DNA of 64,000 bases from Methanobrevibacter boviskoreani JH1 (GCF_000320505.1 NZ_BAGX02000020.1:166573-230572), one strand, 5' to 3'. Positions 18,150 to 28,033 are shown, counted from the stretch's first letter. Made by a program: numbers and translations. The notes: generated by a model not told the origin, from the letters alone.

Positions 18150-19349
18150 TCAACCAAAATTATCCAATGTAACTACCTTTTTTGAGTCTGTATTTTCCTG
18201 TTTTTCCACTTTATCGAAAGATATTTCACCATATTTTCCACCACCACCTGGTGTGATATGTACAGTACCATTTCTAAATGACAAAATACCATTTGAAATC
18301 TTTGAATCAACCTTTTCAATATCCTCAATTGGAGTATTAATTAAAACCTCAATTTCAGGACCAAACTTATTTATAAGGTTTTCCCATTTACCTTGAACTG
18401 TTTTTGTTGTGACCCCTTTATCATAAATCTTAGATATAATTTCTGCAAGAGGCATTAAATGGACATATGGAGGTCTAAAGTCTGGATGATGAGGTGAATC
18501 ATAGTCATTAATCTCACTAATCCTATAGTCTACACCTTTTTTAACTCTTCCGCCACAGTCCAAACATTTCATATTGTTTTCCTTTGCTATTAAAGGATCC
18601 ACTAAACTGTGACAGTTTGTACATGCTGTCATGTGATATTTTCCTAAGTTTGGAACAAGACCATAGTTAGCTTTAATTCTGTTATGTTTTATTGCATATT
18701 TTAGTGAGGAATATGAAATATCTTTCATCTCTATTTGATTAAACTCTCGACCTAATCTATGAGGCCATGGTGAATGTGCATCTGAGTTTGATAAAAATGG
18801 AAAATCCTTTAATTCTTTAACTGTATCTGCCATATCTGTATCTGCAGATAAACCTAATTCTACAAAATCAACTTTTCCACCGTAACAATCATAGATACTA
18901 TCATAAGACTTATACATTCCAGTCCAGGGTGTGAAAGCATGGGCAGGGCCAATTAAACAATCATAATCCCTAACCATATCGAAAATTTCACTGCCACTCA
19001 TTTTAGTACGTGGTCTTCCATCGGAATATTTATTCTTAGATACCAATTTATCTGAAAGTTCACGGGCTGTATCCATATTTGGAAGTATAATCAGGTGGTG
19101 TATTTTCTTTTCTGCCTCAACCTCAACAGTTAGAATAAAATCACAATCCCTATATGAGTATATTCCATCGCCAACATATTCCGTATTTTCCTCAATCATT
19201 TCAAGCCATTTTGGATGGAAGGCATCCCCTGTACCAACAAGATTAAGACCTTTTTCCTTAGCTTTGGGAGCCATGTTCTCTATTAACATATCCTTAGATG
19301 TTGCCATGGAAAAACAACTGTGAACATGTAAATCAGTATTAATTAACAT
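18150..19349 (-). CDS. Endonuclease Q (PHP-domain DNA repair nuclease)
   Basis: A 399-residue protein of the EndoQ family, which cuts DNA 5' to deaminated bases (uracil, hypoxanthine). The N-terminal PHP metal site shows in TDLHVHSCFSMAT, GTGDAFHP, VEVEAEKKIHH and GPAHAFTPW, with SNSDAHSPWPHRLG later. A zinc finger follows: CTNCHS...CLDCGGR (about residues 245-270). The C-terminus ends in KKVVTLDNFG, like the PCNA-interacting tail (TLDxF) of archaeal repair proteins. It is a single gene converging with the ArsR-type gene. The family match is good from domain order. Specificity is not proven. Confidence 0.85.
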   Translation of the reverse strand: MLINTDLHVHSCFSMATSKDMLIENMAPKAKEKGLNLVGTGDAFHPKWLEMIEENTEYVGDGIYSYRDCDFILTVEVEAEKKIHHLIILPNMDTARELSDKLVSKNKYSDGRPRTKMSGSEIFDMVRDYDCLIGPAHAFTPWTGMYKSYDSIYDCYGGKVDFVELGLSADTDMADTVKELKDFPFLSNSDAHSPWPHRLGREFNQIEMKDISYSSLKYAIKHNRIKANYGLVPNLGKYHMTACTNCHSLVDPLIAKENNMKCLDCGGRVKKGVDYRISEINDYDSPHHPDFRPPYVHLMPLAEIISKIYDKGVTTKTVQGKWENLINKFGPEIEVLINTPIEDIEKVDSKISNGILSFRNGTVHITPGGGGKYGEISFDKVEKQENTDSKKVVTLDNFG

Positions 19350-19613
19350 AAGTAATGATTAGCTTAATTTAATATATTAAACTTTTGAAAAAAAAAGATC
19401 AAACAAATAATCATACATAAAGTAAATTCAAATTCCATATTTAAAGAATAGCTAAAAAATAAAACAAAACACTGTAATACCTTTTAATTAAAAAATTATA
19501 AAGAATTCCCCAGTATTATAAAAAATTAAGAAATTAAAAAAATATAGACTGTTTCAGTATTTAATTAAAATGAAATAAAAAAAAGTAAGAAACTAAAAAA
19601 AATAATAAAAAAA

Positions 19614-20387
19614 TTAACCGATATATCTTAAATCATCTTTATCCTGTTTTGGCATAGAACGATTAATCATATCTTGTTCCATTTGTTGAGCTTTAGAAAT
19701 CATTTGTCTAGTTTCTTCTGCCCTTTCTTCAAGTTTATCGGTGTTTACTTCTATTTTAAGTAGAATAGAAAGTTTATTTAATAATGCTTCTGCAGCTTCG
19801 GCATCTATAAAATAACCTGGAGTTTCACCCATCAAACAAGCACCAGACATTCCTCTAAGTTGACCTAAACCTAAAAATAATCCTGAAGCTCCAATGATTC
19901 CACCATCAACAGACCTGATTTCTATACCTGCATCCTTTAAAATATCGATTTTCTCCTCATCGGTAGCAGCACCATAAACTGTAGTCTCCTCTACAGGTTG
20001 ACCTGTTGCAAGTCCGCCTAAAGTAAAAATGTTCTTAACGCCAAACTGTTCTATAAAGTCAAGAATATCTCCACATATGGAATACTGGCCCTCTGTAGAC
20101 AAACCTTGAGAATTACCTACCAAAACAATTAAATCTCTTTCATCTTCACCTTGGGATTTTAGATAGTATAATTCATTAGACATACTCTCGATAATTCCAT
20201 TTTCACCTATAAAAACCTGAGGAGGGAAATAAGGAGAATAAATTTCCGCAAATTTAGTGGCATTCAACTCATCAATTAAATGATCAGCAGCTAACTTACC
20301 AACATGACCGATACCTGGAAGTGCTTCAATAAATATAGGATTATCTAAAGAAACCTCTTCTAAAACTTTAATTTGAGTATTTTTCAT
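19614..20387 (-). CDS. PAC2-family protein (proteasome assembly chaperone-like)
   Basis: A PAC2-fold protein of about 257 residues: [21 protein letters not shown], the YSPYFPPQV strand, [23 protein letters not shown] and [13 protein letters not shown] are typical. The last 40 residues form a charged helix. The frame opens at 20399, but GAGGT precedes the ATG at 20387, which is the better start and lies just past the nop10 stop codon. PAC2 proteins sit at this place in many archaeal L44e-S27e-eIF2alpha-Nop10 operons. Some homologues (PbaB) help proteasome assembly. The role here is inferred. Confidence 0.85.
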   Translation of the reverse strand: MKNTQIKVLEEVSLDNPIFIEALPGIGHVGKLAADHLIDELNATKFAEIYSPYFPPQVFIGENGIIESMSNELYYLKSQGEDERDLIVLVGNSQGLSTEGQYSICGDILDFIEQFGVKNIFTLGGLATGQPVEETTVYGAATDEEKIDILKDAGIEIRSVDGGIIGASGLFLGLGQLRGMSGACLMGETPGYFIDAEAAEALLNKLSILLKIEVNTDKLEERAEETRQMISKAQQMEQDMINRSMPKQDKDDLRYIG

Positions 20388-20395
20388 GATTAACC

Positions 20396-20557
20396 TCATT
20401 TAGATTCTTCTTTTAATTTCCTTCTATATTTACCATACTTGTCTTCAATGGAATATTTTGGAGGATAAATAACATTTAATTCTCCACCACACTTAGGACA
20501 TTTATCTTGTATGGTATAAATATTACATGATTTACACTTGTGCATTTTCATTTTCAT
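20396..20557 (-). CDS. nop10: Ribosome biogenesis protein Nop10
   Basis: A 53-residue protein, easy to miss. It starts [20 protein letters not shown], then PKCGG, then [19 protein letters not shown]. The CxxC...CxxC zinc ribbon and the [15 protein letters not shown] motif are diagnostic of Nop10, a core protein of H/ACA ribonucleoproteins that guide pseudouridylation of rRNA. GTGAT lies before the ATG at 20557; internal ATGs at 20551 and 20545 are alternatives. Its stop codon lies 8 bases before the preferred start of the PAC2 gene. It belongs to the conserved translation operon. Confidence 0.95.
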   Translation of the reverse strand: MKMKMHKCKSCNIYTIQDKCPKCGGELNVIYPPKYSIEDKYGKYRRKLKEESK

Positions 20558-20632
20558 AATATCACAAAAAATAGAATTAAAATTTAGTTATAAAATCACG
20601 TAAAAAAAATAATAAAAAAAGATAAGATTTAA

Positions 20633-21430
20633 CTAATCTAATTCTCTTAAAAATTCTCCATTACCACCAGATTGCTCAATTATATCAATTGCTCTATCTG
20701 CAGCAGCTTGAAGTTCTTTTTCAGCTAAGATATAATCGGTTGAAGTAACAGTAATACGATATCTAGGAGCACCTACACATTGTACTTTAATTACCTCTCC
20801 ATCATTATCGCCATTATTTTCCGCAGCGAGTAAAGCCTCTTTTACAATGTCTACACCATTATAATCAAAGGTTTGAATATCTACATATCCACTAATATGA
20901 ACCTCTGGAGGAGTAATGTTTCTTTTAGCAACTTCGGTGATTGCTTCTGCCCACTCTTCACTAATACCTTCATCAGTTAAAGCAGTAGCACCTTCATCAA
21001 CAGCAGTTTCAAATGCCCCGTAAATATCTCCAAAGATATCCATTAAGTCATAACCTACTTCTTTATAAGCAGTGTTTAAATCTTTTCCTAATGATTTAGC
21101 AGATAATTCTAAGAATTTTTCAGCTTTTTGTTCAATTTTCCATTGCTGAATCTTTTTGGTTCTTTGATCTTCTCTGATTCTTTTTAAAGAAGCATCAATA
21201 TGACCTTTTTTAGGATTTACTCTAATACAACGTGCAACAATTTTCTGATTTTCTCTAACATGGTCACGGATGTTTTTAACCCAACCAGAAGATACTTCAC
21301 TAATATGGATGAAAGCCTCTTTTCCAACATATTCTTCAAGTTTAGCAAAACAACCATAAGGGAGAACTTTGTAAACTGTTGCAACAATTAATTCACCTTC
21401 TTTAGGCCATTTACTGTTTTTTCTTACCAT
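20633..21430 (-). CDS. eif2a: Translation initiation factor aIF2, alpha subunit
   Basis: A 265-residue aIF2alpha, part of the trimer that brings initiator tRNA to the ribosome. The N-terminal S1 domain shows as [46 protein letters not shown] and [16 protein letters not shown] helical middle domain and a C-terminal alpha-beta domain ([13 protein letters not shown]) follow. The length is typical. It lies between rps27e and nop10 in the conserved archaeal order. Confidence 0.97.
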   Translation of the reverse strand: MVRKNSKWPKEGELIVATVYKVLPYGCFAKLEEYVGKEAFIHISEVSSGWVKNIRDHVRENQKIVARCIRVNPKKGHIDASLKRIREDQRTKKIQQWKIEQKAEKFLELSAKSLGKDLNTAYKEVGYDLMDIFGDIYGAFETAVDEGATALTDEGISEEWAEAITEVAKRNITPPEVHISGYVDIQTFDYNGVDIVKEALLAAENNGDNDGEVIKVQCVGAPRYRITVTSTDYILAEKELQAAADRAIDIIEQSGGNGEFLRELD

Positions 21431-21530
21431 TAAAACACCTTCATATATAAAATATTAGGTTCTTAATTTTTATTAGGATATATAAAAAATAAAAAATAGC
21501 AATAATAAAAATTAAAAAAATTTAAAATAA

Positions 21531-21710
21531 TTAGTTTAAAACTTCATCGATATGAGCCATGATTTTAGCTTTGGAACCACGGGATTTAACAATAGTTTTA
21601 CCACAGATAATACATTTTACATCAGATGCAGCACGATCAAAAACTATTTGTTCATTTCCACAATCTAAACATTTGACTCTTAAAAAATTTCCTCTTCCTT
21701 TGCTAGCCAT
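21531..21710 (-). CDS. rps27e: 30S ribosomal protein S27e
   Basis: A 59-residue zinc-ribbon ribosomal protein: [17 protein letters not shown] and [11 protein letters not shown] provide the CxxC pairs. The frame opens with GTG at 21719, but the ATG at 21710 follows AGGTG with good spacing and gives [14 protein letters not shown], so I take it as the start. It directly follows rpl44e. Confidence 0.96.
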   Translation of the reverse strand: MASKGRGNFLRVKCLDCGNEQIVFDRAASDVKCIICGKTIVKSRGSKAKIMAHIDEVLN

Positions 21711-21719
21711 ATTAAACAC

Positions 21720-21998
21720 CTATTGACTTACGAATTCAGGTTTACCAGTTCTAAATGCTTTTCTAATGTGAGATTTTCCACATTCTTTACATTTGTATCT
21801 TAAGTCTAATTTCTTAACTGGTTTACTTCCACTAGGTAATGGTCTTGGGTAACCTCTGTATCCTGCAGTTACACGTCTGAACTGTCTTTGACCCCATTTT
21901 AATTCACTAGCTTTTCGTTTTTTAGAAGTACGAACTTCATGAATAGTATGTTTTTTACAATAAGGACAATAAGTCCTTTTTTCTTTTGGTATCTTCAT
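21720..21998 (-). CDS. rpl44e: 50S ribosomal protein L44e
   Basis: A 92-residue zinc-ribbon protein of the large subunit near the E site. [20 protein letters not shown] and [12 protein letters not shown] supply the cysteines. AGGTGAT precedes the ATG. It is the first gene of the unit rpl44e-rps27e-aIF2alpha-nop10-PAC2. A duplicated roughly 57-bp element lies upstream. Confidence 0.97.
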   Translation of the reverse strand: MKIPKEKRTYCPYCKKHTIHEVRTSKKRKASELKWGQRQFRRVTAGYRGYPRPLPSGSKPVKKLDLRYKCKECGKSHIRKAFRTGKPEFVSQ

Positions 21999-22020
21999 AT
22001 AATCACCTTTTTAATATTAC

Positions 22021-22135
22021 CAACTAAACAGGAACGATTTAAGTATCCCTTTAGCCAATAGTATCTATAACTCATATCAAACTAGACAAGAACTTATTAG
22101 GTATCCCTCCAGCAAGATAATCTATAAGAATAAGT
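22021..22135. repeat. Imperfect tandem duplication upstream of the rpl44e operon
   Basis: Two copies of about 57 bases lie side by side (about 22021-22077 and 22078-22135). Both contain AACTAxACAxGAAC, then GTATCCCT, then AGC and ATCTATAA. They lie 20-140 bases before rpl44e, where promoter and leader should be. They could be duplicated promoter elements, a leader RNA structure, or drift from replication slippage. Confidence 0.6.
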
Positions 22136-22268
22136 CAATATAATAAGAAGTTATTTTTAGAAAAAATAAGTAATTCATATTATCTTATAATAGATACATT
22201 TATTATATATATCACATTAGTATTTAAACTTAACTAAAAAAATAGAATCTAAGGAATATAAAAATTAG

Positions 22269-23222
22269 CTAGATTTCTATAATGCGTCCTTTTCTACACC
22301 TTACTATTACATTAGCATTTGCTTTAGGCATAATAACTAAATCCTGAGATTTAAATGGACCATAAATCTTCTCATCAACACCAATTATCTGATTAAAATC
22401 TTTAAAAACCAGAACCAAAGTTTTATCTACCAGATGTTTATTTTTTATTTTTGAATCCAAAAAATCCTCTTCCTTTAAATCTACAAATTGATTATCGATA
22501 GATTCCTGTAAGTTATCTAATTCATCAACATTACTTGAATCCTGATTAGTAACTACACGGGAGGAGTTTACTGATTCCCTTTCATTAGAAGATTTGTTAG
22601 TCTTGAAAGGGGCATTGTTAACATTATTTTTTTTTGCCCTTTCAATTTTAGAATTAATTATCTGTTTTTCAACGGATTCCCTCTTCTCGTTTTCTAAGAC
22701 TTTACCCTTGGAGATTTCATTTAACCTATTTAAAACCTCATCATCTGAATCATCCATTTGATGAGAGTTTTCTCTAGAAGTATCCTGGTTAAAAACCGTG
22801 GCGGATTCCTCTTTCTTACTAGATTTATTGAAGGAATCTAAGGAAATGTTATTTCTATGATTTTTAAATGCGTCTATCAATGAATAGTACAATTTTTCCT
22901 CTTCATCAGTTAGATTAAGTGGGGTAGTATCCAATAAGTCAAATTCAGGTTTACCTTTAAATAAATGATATGACCTATGAATATTCATTAATGCCGCTTC
23001 GGCAATTTTATGTTCCCTTCTTTCACAGATTTCTGTTGCAATTCTTTGAGTATCCTTTAAAAGATAGTTTACATTTGAAAAAGGATCATCACTAACATTA
23101 TCTATAAGATCATTAATATAGGAATAAATTAGACTATAGAAATTATTATCCACTTTAGCCAGTGAACTATTACCCCGTTCTTTTTTTTGGATTTTACGTA
23201 ATTCTTGAAAAAATTTATCCAC
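22269..23222 (-). CDS. DNA replication complex GINS subunit (Gins15/51 type)
   Basis: A protein of about 317 residues with the archaeal Gins51 order: an N-terminal helical A domain (about 1-135, with ETxxRREHKIAEAAL-like IATEICERREHKIAEAAL), a disordered Ser/Asn/Lys-rich linker (about 140-260), and a C-terminal beta B domain (IYGPFKSQDLVIMPKANANVIV). GINS is part of the replicative helicase complex with MCM and Cdc45/RecJ-like protein. A GTG at 23231 opens the frame, but GAGTGAT favours the next GTG at 23222. It lies directly after pcna (about 70 bases), which fits its role. Confidence 0.85.
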   Translation of the reverse strand: MDKFFQELRKIQKKERGNSSLAKVDNNFYSLIYSYINDLIDNVSDDPFSNVNYLLKDTQRIATEICERREHKIAEAALMNIHRSYHLFKGKPEFDLLDTTPLNLTDEEEKLYYSLIDAFKNHRNNISLDSFNKSSKKEESATVFNQDTSRENSHQMDDSDDEVLNRLNEISKGKVLENEKRESVEKQIINSKIERAKKNNVNNAPFKTNKSSNERESVNSSRVVTNQDSSNVDELDNLQESIDNQFVDLKEEDFLDSKIKNKHLVDKTLVLVFKDFNQIIGVDEKIYGPFKSQDLVIMPKANANVIVRCRKGRIIEI

Positions 23223-23293
23223 ATTAATCACTCACAGAAATAAGAAAATAAAGTTTAAAAAATATGTTTAAAAGATAAAGATTCAAAATCCGA

Positions 23294-24028
23294 TTATTCA
23301 TCGGATTCAATACGTGGAGCAAGTAAGAAACTAAGTTCCCCTTCCTCAGAAACCATTTTAAGTGAAAGACTTAAAGGCATATCATTACCTAGTTTAATAG
23401 TAGCAACATCTGAGAATTTATCTGCTTTAAGCATTTCCCTAATTTTTTCCAAAGAGAATATGGATTTAGCCTCATTATCTATTTTTTCACCATGTATATA
23501 TTCAATATTAGCATCACCGAATTCTCCTTCAGCTGCTGCTTTAAATACCTCTTCATTAACCATTAATATGATTTTATCAGAGAAAATATCAATATCATTA
23601 ATAGAATCTTTTAAAAGTGCAAAAGGAATATCAAATTTAGTTGGATATTCTAATGGTGGTGCTGATGGAGCATCATATTCCATATCTATAAGGCGTATTT
23701 TAAATGTTCTTTTAGCTTCACCTTCAAAGGTAATAATAAGATTACCTTCATCCAATGATAAAATTACCCTATCGTTAGATTTGGAACGTTTTAAAACTTT
23801 CATCAATTCTTCGGTGTCAACATTTATTTTTTCAGGTTCATCGCAAATAAATTCATCAAATAAACTTGCTTTAAGCTCTAAATGAACAAAAGTTATATGA
23901 CTTCTATCAAGAGCATTTAATCTGACACCTTCACTATCAGTTTGTAATTGTACTTCATCAACAATTGATGAAATAGCATCAAAACTTGTTTTTAAAATAT
24001 TTGGGTCACTTAACTCTGCTTTAAACAT
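23294..24028 (-). CDS. pcn: DNA polymerase sliding clamp PCNA
   Basis: A 244-residue clamp protein. [18 protein letters not shown]-type sequence ([18 protein letters not shown]), [16 protein letters not shown] in the interdomain loop, and the C-terminal [13 protein letters not shown] match archaeal PCNA. It encircles DNA as a trimer and tethers polymerase, ligase, FEN1 and repair enzymes through PIP motifs. A gene for a GINS subunit lies directly downstream. Confidence 0.97.
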   Translation of the reverse strand: MFKAELSDPNILKTSFDAISSIVDEVQLQTDSEGVRLNALDRSHITFVHLELKASLFDEFICDEPEKINVDTEELMKVLKRSKSNDRVILSLDEGNLIITFEGEAKRTFKIRLIDMEYDAPSAPPLEYPTKFDIPFALLKDSINDIDIFSDKIILMVNEEVFKAAAEGEFGDANIEYIHGEKIDNEAKSIFSLEKIREMLKADKFSDVATIKLGNDMPLSLSLKMVSEEGELSFLLAPRIESDE

Positions 24029-24385
24029 AACATCATCCCAAATAAAGTTTTTAATTAAAATAATTATAAACTTTATAAGTAAATTACATCTATAATAAAT
24101 TATATTATTATATATTTTTTGTTATCATTACTTATAAATTTATAATATGCAATGCCATTTATAAAAAAAATTAATAAAAATTACTAATATATAAAAGATT
24201 TAAAAAACGGCTAAAAAAGGAAAAAAACAGGTTTAGTATTAAAGTCAAAGCCTCAATAAAAAGAGAACTTAAAAACAAAAAATAGAATAAATCAAAATCA
24301 TAATAAAAAAAGAACTTAAAAATAAAAAAAAGAGCAAATCAGAATCCGATGAAAAATTAAAAAAAAGATAAAAACATTAAAGATT
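24029..24385. other. AT-rich intergenic region before pcna
   Basis: No gene is seen. The half near 24029-24130 should contain the pcna promoter; ATTATATATTTTT-like tracts are present. The other half (24200-24385) is A-rich on the plus strand and probably terminates the minus-strand gene above. Two similar A-rich segments ending in GAACTTAAAAA recur about 50 bases apart (24265, 24312). Confidence 0.45.
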
Positions 24386-25834
24386 TTATTTATCATCATC
24401 CTCTTCATTATGAACTGAGGTGTTGACTGTGATTTTAAAATCGTCTGCATCTGTTTTTACATAATCAGAATCAAAAGACTTTTTAGTAACATTATAATTG
24501 TCTTCATTATCTTCTAGTTCATATTTTTCTTCAGATATTTCAGTTTCATCATCTAAATCTTCATTATCTGTCTCTTTACCCTCGGGGATATCATCAACAG
24601 TAATTTCATCTAGAAAATCATCCATATTGATATCTTCCCTATCAATACTTCTCATTTCATCAAAAGTGTTATCGAATGGAGTTTTAACAGAAATAATCTG
24701 TATTAAAGAAAATATAAAACAGATAGCCCCAATTATAAACAAGAGAATAGACATACCAACATATTCTCCAGAAGCCACACTATCTACAACTCTTGCAGAT
24801 CTGCCAAATACAAGATAGATTCCTAAAGATATTGTAACAATACCTACAATAATTCCCAATATGGGAATTATACTCAAGTTAACTTTTTTAATACCTATGC
24901 CAGACGGGTTATCTTCAACAGATTTTCCTGGTTTGGTATTCTTATCTCTATCTGCATCAAATATAGAATTTTCAGTTTTAGATTCTTTCTTGAAATCTTT
25001 AGATTTGTTTTTATCTTCATCTTTATCATTATCTTCTTCAACTTCTTTAAATGATTGATGAAGTTTAGATAAGAAAGAAGAAGAAGTTTTAGATTTTAAA
25101 GAAAATTCCTTATCAGAATTATCTTCAATATCTTCAAAATTTGAAGAGTTATCTTCAGAATCAACCGAATCATTTTCATCTGATTTTTCCTTTAAACTCA
25201 TATTAATATCTTCTTTATCATTTTTAGAAGGTTTATTATCGTCTTCAAAAATATCATCAACATTATTTAAAATATTGTCTTCAAATGAGAAAGATGCCCC
25301 TTCATCAGATTTATTAATTTTTGATTCTTCTGTTTCATCTATTTCTAATTTATCAAAACTTAACTTATCATCATCTGCAAAGGAGGAATCATGTTCAAAA
25401 TCCTTAGCATTTTTTAAACTCTCATAATTTAAAGTTTTTTGAATATGTACAGTAGGTTCATCATTTTTAGAGGAATATTCTGTAAGTTTTTTATCGTTTT
25501 TACCTTCATCTAAATCCTCATCTAAAATTTTATCAACCTTTTTGAAAATATTTCCAAGTGAAGATTTCTTGTCTTCTGCAGAATCGGACTTTTCAATATT
25601 CTCAGTTGGTTTTAAACTATCTGATTTAGAGGAAATGCTTTTGGATACAGATTCTTTTTTTTGGTTTTCTTTTTTAGAACCATCATTATCAGATGATTCG
25701 GAAGAATACTCTACAGATTCATCTTTAATAGAGATAGATTCTGTAGTTGCTGGTGTCTTCTTAACAGCTTTCATAATATTTTGAAGATGTTTAATAGAAT
25801 CTTCATAATCTGATCCATTATTAGATTTTTTCAT
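24386..25834 (-). CDS. Acidic, largely disordered membrane protein, unknown
   Basis: A 482-residue protein. Residues about 1-320 are low-complexity and strongly charged (Ser, Asp, Glu, Lys), predicted disordered. Two membrane helices follow (IIPILGIIVGIVTISLGIYL and SILLFIIGAICFIFSLIQII), then another acidic tail. Thus both long ends lie on the same side of the membrane. It lies between tfs and pcna, 27 bases downstream of tfs, so it is probably co-transcribed with that transcription factor gene. No family is recognised. The composition is extreme but codon use resembles its neighbours. Confidence 0.75.
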   Translation of the reverse strand: MKKSNNGSDYEDSIKHLQNIMKAVKKTPATTESISIKDESVEYSSESSDNDGSKKENQKKESVSKSISSKSDSLKPTENIEKSDSAEDKKSSLGNIFKKVDKILDEDLDEGKNDKKLTEYSSKNDEPTVHIQKTLNYESLKNAKDFEHDSSFADDDKLSFDKLEIDETEESKINKSDEGASFSFEDNILNNVDDIFEDDNKPSKNDKEDINMSLKEKSDENDSVDSEDNSSNFEDIEDNSDKEFSLKSKTSSSFLSKLHQSFKEVEEDNDKDEDKNKSKDFKKESKTENSIFDADRDKNTKPGKSVEDNPSGIGIKKVNLSIIPILGIIVGIVTISLGIYLVFGRSARVVDSVASGEYVGMSILLFIIGAICFIFSLIQIISVKTPFDNTFDEMRSIDREDINMDDFLDEITVDDIPEGKETDNEDLDDETEISEEKYELEDNEDNYNVTKKSFDSDYVKTDADDFKITVNTSVHNEEDDDK

Positions 25835-25861
25835 AATAACTCTCCATCACTATGATTAAAA

Positions 25862-26179
25862 TTAATCATATTCTCTCCAAACATGTTTACATTCCATACA
25901 TTTAAAGAATCTAGTTTCAGCTTCATCAGCACTACGTGTTTGTTGTAACCACCAATAAGCCTTAGTAAAACCACAATTTGGACAAGTAACTTTAGTAGTC
26001 GGAAGGGTCTCAATATCTTCCCCTTTCATAATAACATTATCTTTAGCTTGTACTTTTTCAGAAACCTCATATTCATCTGTTTCTGATTTGGATAAATCTT
26101 TTTCATATCCACATTTATTACATTTGACCTTGTTACCTTGTGGAAGTAACATAGCACCGCAATTTGGACAGAATTCCAT
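25862..26179 (-). CDS. tfs: Transcription factor S (TFS, TFIIS-like)
   Basis: A 105-residue protein that induces RNA cleavage in stalled archaeal RNA polymerase. The N-terminal zinc ribbon (CPNCGAMLL...CNKCGYEK) resembles RNA polymerase subunit M/Rpb9. The C-terminal zinc ribbon (CPNCGFTKAYWW...CMECKHVW) contains RSADEAETRFF with the acidic Asp-Glu pair that acts in the active site. GGAGG precedes the ATG. Confidence 0.96.
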   Translation of the reverse strand: MEFCPNCGAMLLPQGNKVKCNKCGYEKDLSKSETDEYEVSEKVQAKDNVIMKGEDIETLPTTKVTCPNCGFTKAYWWLQQTRSADEAETRFFKCMECKHVWREYD

Positions 26180-26510
26180 TTTAGACCTCCAATAATATAA
26201 TTGATTATAATAATAAATTACATTAAAAACTTTTAGAATGTAATTTGTAAATTAATATTTAAAAACATTAATTAGATTTATTTTAATATAATATGAATTA
26301 TATTTAACTTACTATTATATAAAATTTATAGGATTTTTTAAAAAAAAATAAGCATTTTATCAAATATTCTTAAACTTGTTTTAACATTCATTTTAAAAAA
26401 AAAGTTGAAATAGAATCAAAAATTCCTAAAACTCTTTAAAAAAAAATAGAAAAATAGATTTAAATTTAATTGAAAACTAAAACCAATATAAATTTAATCT
26501 ATCAACCATT
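26180..26510. other. AT-rich intergenic region, nothing recognised
   Basis: About 330 bases between the Nudix gene and tfs. The tfs-proximal end should hold the tfs promoter. No other motif, RNA or coding frame is evident. Confidence 0.45.
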
Positions 26511-26924
26511 TTAATTAACCAGTTTATGGATATCCTTAATAATTTCCCCATGGTCAAATGCCAAGTCAATATTTTTTAAATCCTCAAATGAGAAAATATC
26601 AATATCCTCTGCATCGTCATCTGCTTTTCTATCATCAAAATTACCTTTTGCCAGGAAAACAACAGTGACTGTATGACCTCTAGGGTCCCTATTGGGATCG
26701 GAATAGACTCCAACTAATTTAGTTAATTCAACATCAATACTTGTTTCTTCTTTAGCTTCACGCCTTGCGGCATTTTCAACTGTTTCCCCATATTCTACAA
26801 AACCTCCAGGAAAAGCCCAGCAGTCCTTATATGGATCATTTTTACGTTTGATGAGTATAAAATTATTCTTATCATCATATATAAAAATATCAACAGTTAA
26901 TGATGGCTTTTTATGATAAGACAT
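26511..26924 (-). CDS. Nudix hydrolase (ADP-ribose pyrophosphatase-like)
   Basis: A 137-residue Nudix enzyme with the full box GGFVEYGETVENAARREA followed by KEETSIDV. The downstream VGVYSDPNRDPRGHTVTVVFLA is the pattern seen in archaeal ADP-ribose pyrophosphatases, where the proline 15-16 residues after the box is a specificity mark. It hydrolyses a nucleoside diphosphate linked to another group; ADP-ribose is the likely substrate. It is a single gene. Confidence 0.88.
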   Translation of the reverse strand: MSYHKKPSLTVDIFIYDDKNNFILIKRKNDPYKDCWAFPGGFVEYGETVENAARREAKEETSIDVELTKLVGVYSDPNRDPRGHTVTVVFLAKGNFDDRKADDDAEDIDIFSFEDLKNIDLAFDHGEIIKDIHKLVN

Positions 26925-27141
26925 TTAAATCACCTAAAACTTTTTTTTATTTCAATATAAAATTGGAATAAAATTAAGAACTTAATTAGAAATTTACTAA
27001 ATTAAAAATAAATATTAAAAGATTATTCTAAAATAATTCAATATCTAGCCAATAATTTAAAAAAAGCAAAATAGCCTAGAAAAGAATAATTTAAAAAAAT
27101 TTAGTTTTTTTAAAAAAAAAACTAAAATAAATTAAAAACGA

Positions 27142-27426
27142 TTATATTTGTTCTACTAAAGATTTAAATTCTTCAGCTTGATCTTTTAAAGTTTCAGCAG
27201 CTTTTTTAAGGGAGTTTCTTGCAACTTTTTTCTGCTTAGTTTTGATAGTCATTATTGGCTCACCAATCAATGGATGGTCAATACCATATACAGCATATTG
27301 TACATCATCATCTTCCATAAGAATTTTTCTTAAAGCATTACAAAGTGCATGTTTCTCTCCATGAAGAACAATTTCTAATTCTAATTTTTTATCAGTTAAA
27401 ACTTCAATATCCATTTTATCAACCAT
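27142..27426 (-). CDS. rpoL: DNA-directed RNA polymerase subunit L
   Basis: A 94-residue Rpb11/alpha-like assembly subunit: LELEIVLHGEKHALCNALRKIL, YAVYGIDHPLIGEP and LKKAAETLKDQAEEF match archaeal RpoL, the dimerisation partner of RpoD. Either the ATG at 27426 or the one at 27414 (MDIEVL) may be the start; GGTTGAT ahead of the second slightly favours it. It lies 37 bases after csl4. Confidence 0.95.
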   Translation of the reverse strand: MVDKMDIEVLTDKKLELEIVLHGEKHALCNALRKILMEDDDVQYAVYGIDHPLIGEPIMTIKTKQKKVARNSLKKAAETLKDQAEEFKSLVEQI

Positions 27427-27463
27427 TATAATTATAATTTAAATCTAAATAACACAATAAAAC

Positions 27464-28033
27464 TTAAATACGATAGTTTGAAGAGACTTTACGTTTCTCT
27501 TTTTTACCACATCTAGGGCAAACTAATTCATCTTTCATACTAGTAGGTTCTAAAAATTGGCGGCATCTAGTACACATAGCCTTAACAACACCACAGTCAT
27601 CATCTTCAGTATTTAAATCGATATTTTCACCTGTAATTCTAGATACTTTACCTTCTATGATATCCCCAATTCTAAAAGCATCAGTTAAACGCTCTAGATA
27701 ATCATTTTTAACTTGAGATATATGAATAGCACCAAGATAAGGTAAAGCTAATTCTCTATCCTCACCAGATTTACCCTGAACATCAATTAAAGCCCTTTGA
27801 CTACGAACATCAGTAATCTGCCCATAAACCATGTCTCCTTTTTCCAGGACAATAGGACTACCTGTAAGTGGACTGACTGATACCTGTCTATTTACCAAAT
27901 CTAAATTTACATTACCAAAAATAGAAGATTTAATAGTACCATTATCATCAAATGTTCCTTCACCAGGTAAATATTGTTCTACAATTCCTAAAAAATCGCC
28001 GGGCATTACTAAATCTCCTGATTCCACCTTCAT
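27464..28033 (-). CDS. csl4: Exosome complex RNA-binding protein Csl4
   Basis: A 189-residue cap subunit of the archaeal RNA exosome. It has an N-terminal domain (VMPGDFLGIVEQYLPGEGTF), an S1 domain (GDMVYGQITDVRSQRALIDV...AIHISQV) and a C-terminal zinc ribbon (CTRCRQFL...CPRCGKKEKRKV). It recruits substrates and DnaG to the exosome ring. The gene lies just upstream of rpoL. Confidence 0.95.
   Translation of the reverse strand: MKVESGDLVMPGDFLGIVEQYLPGEGTFDDNGTIKSSIFGNVNLDLVNRQVSVSPLTGSPIVLEKGDMVYGQITDVRSQRALIDVQGKSGEDRELALPYLGAIHISQVKNDYLERLTDAFRIGDIIEGKVSRITGENIDLNTEDDDCGVVKAMCTRCRQFLEPTSMKDELVCPRCGKKEKRKVSSNYRI

Noticed and set aside
24498-25784. Long antisense open frames rich in Ser/Leu opposite the acidic membrane protein
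   Set aside because: They mirror the Asp/Glu/Ser codon repetition of the real gene, have no ribosome binding sites and show no domain pattern.
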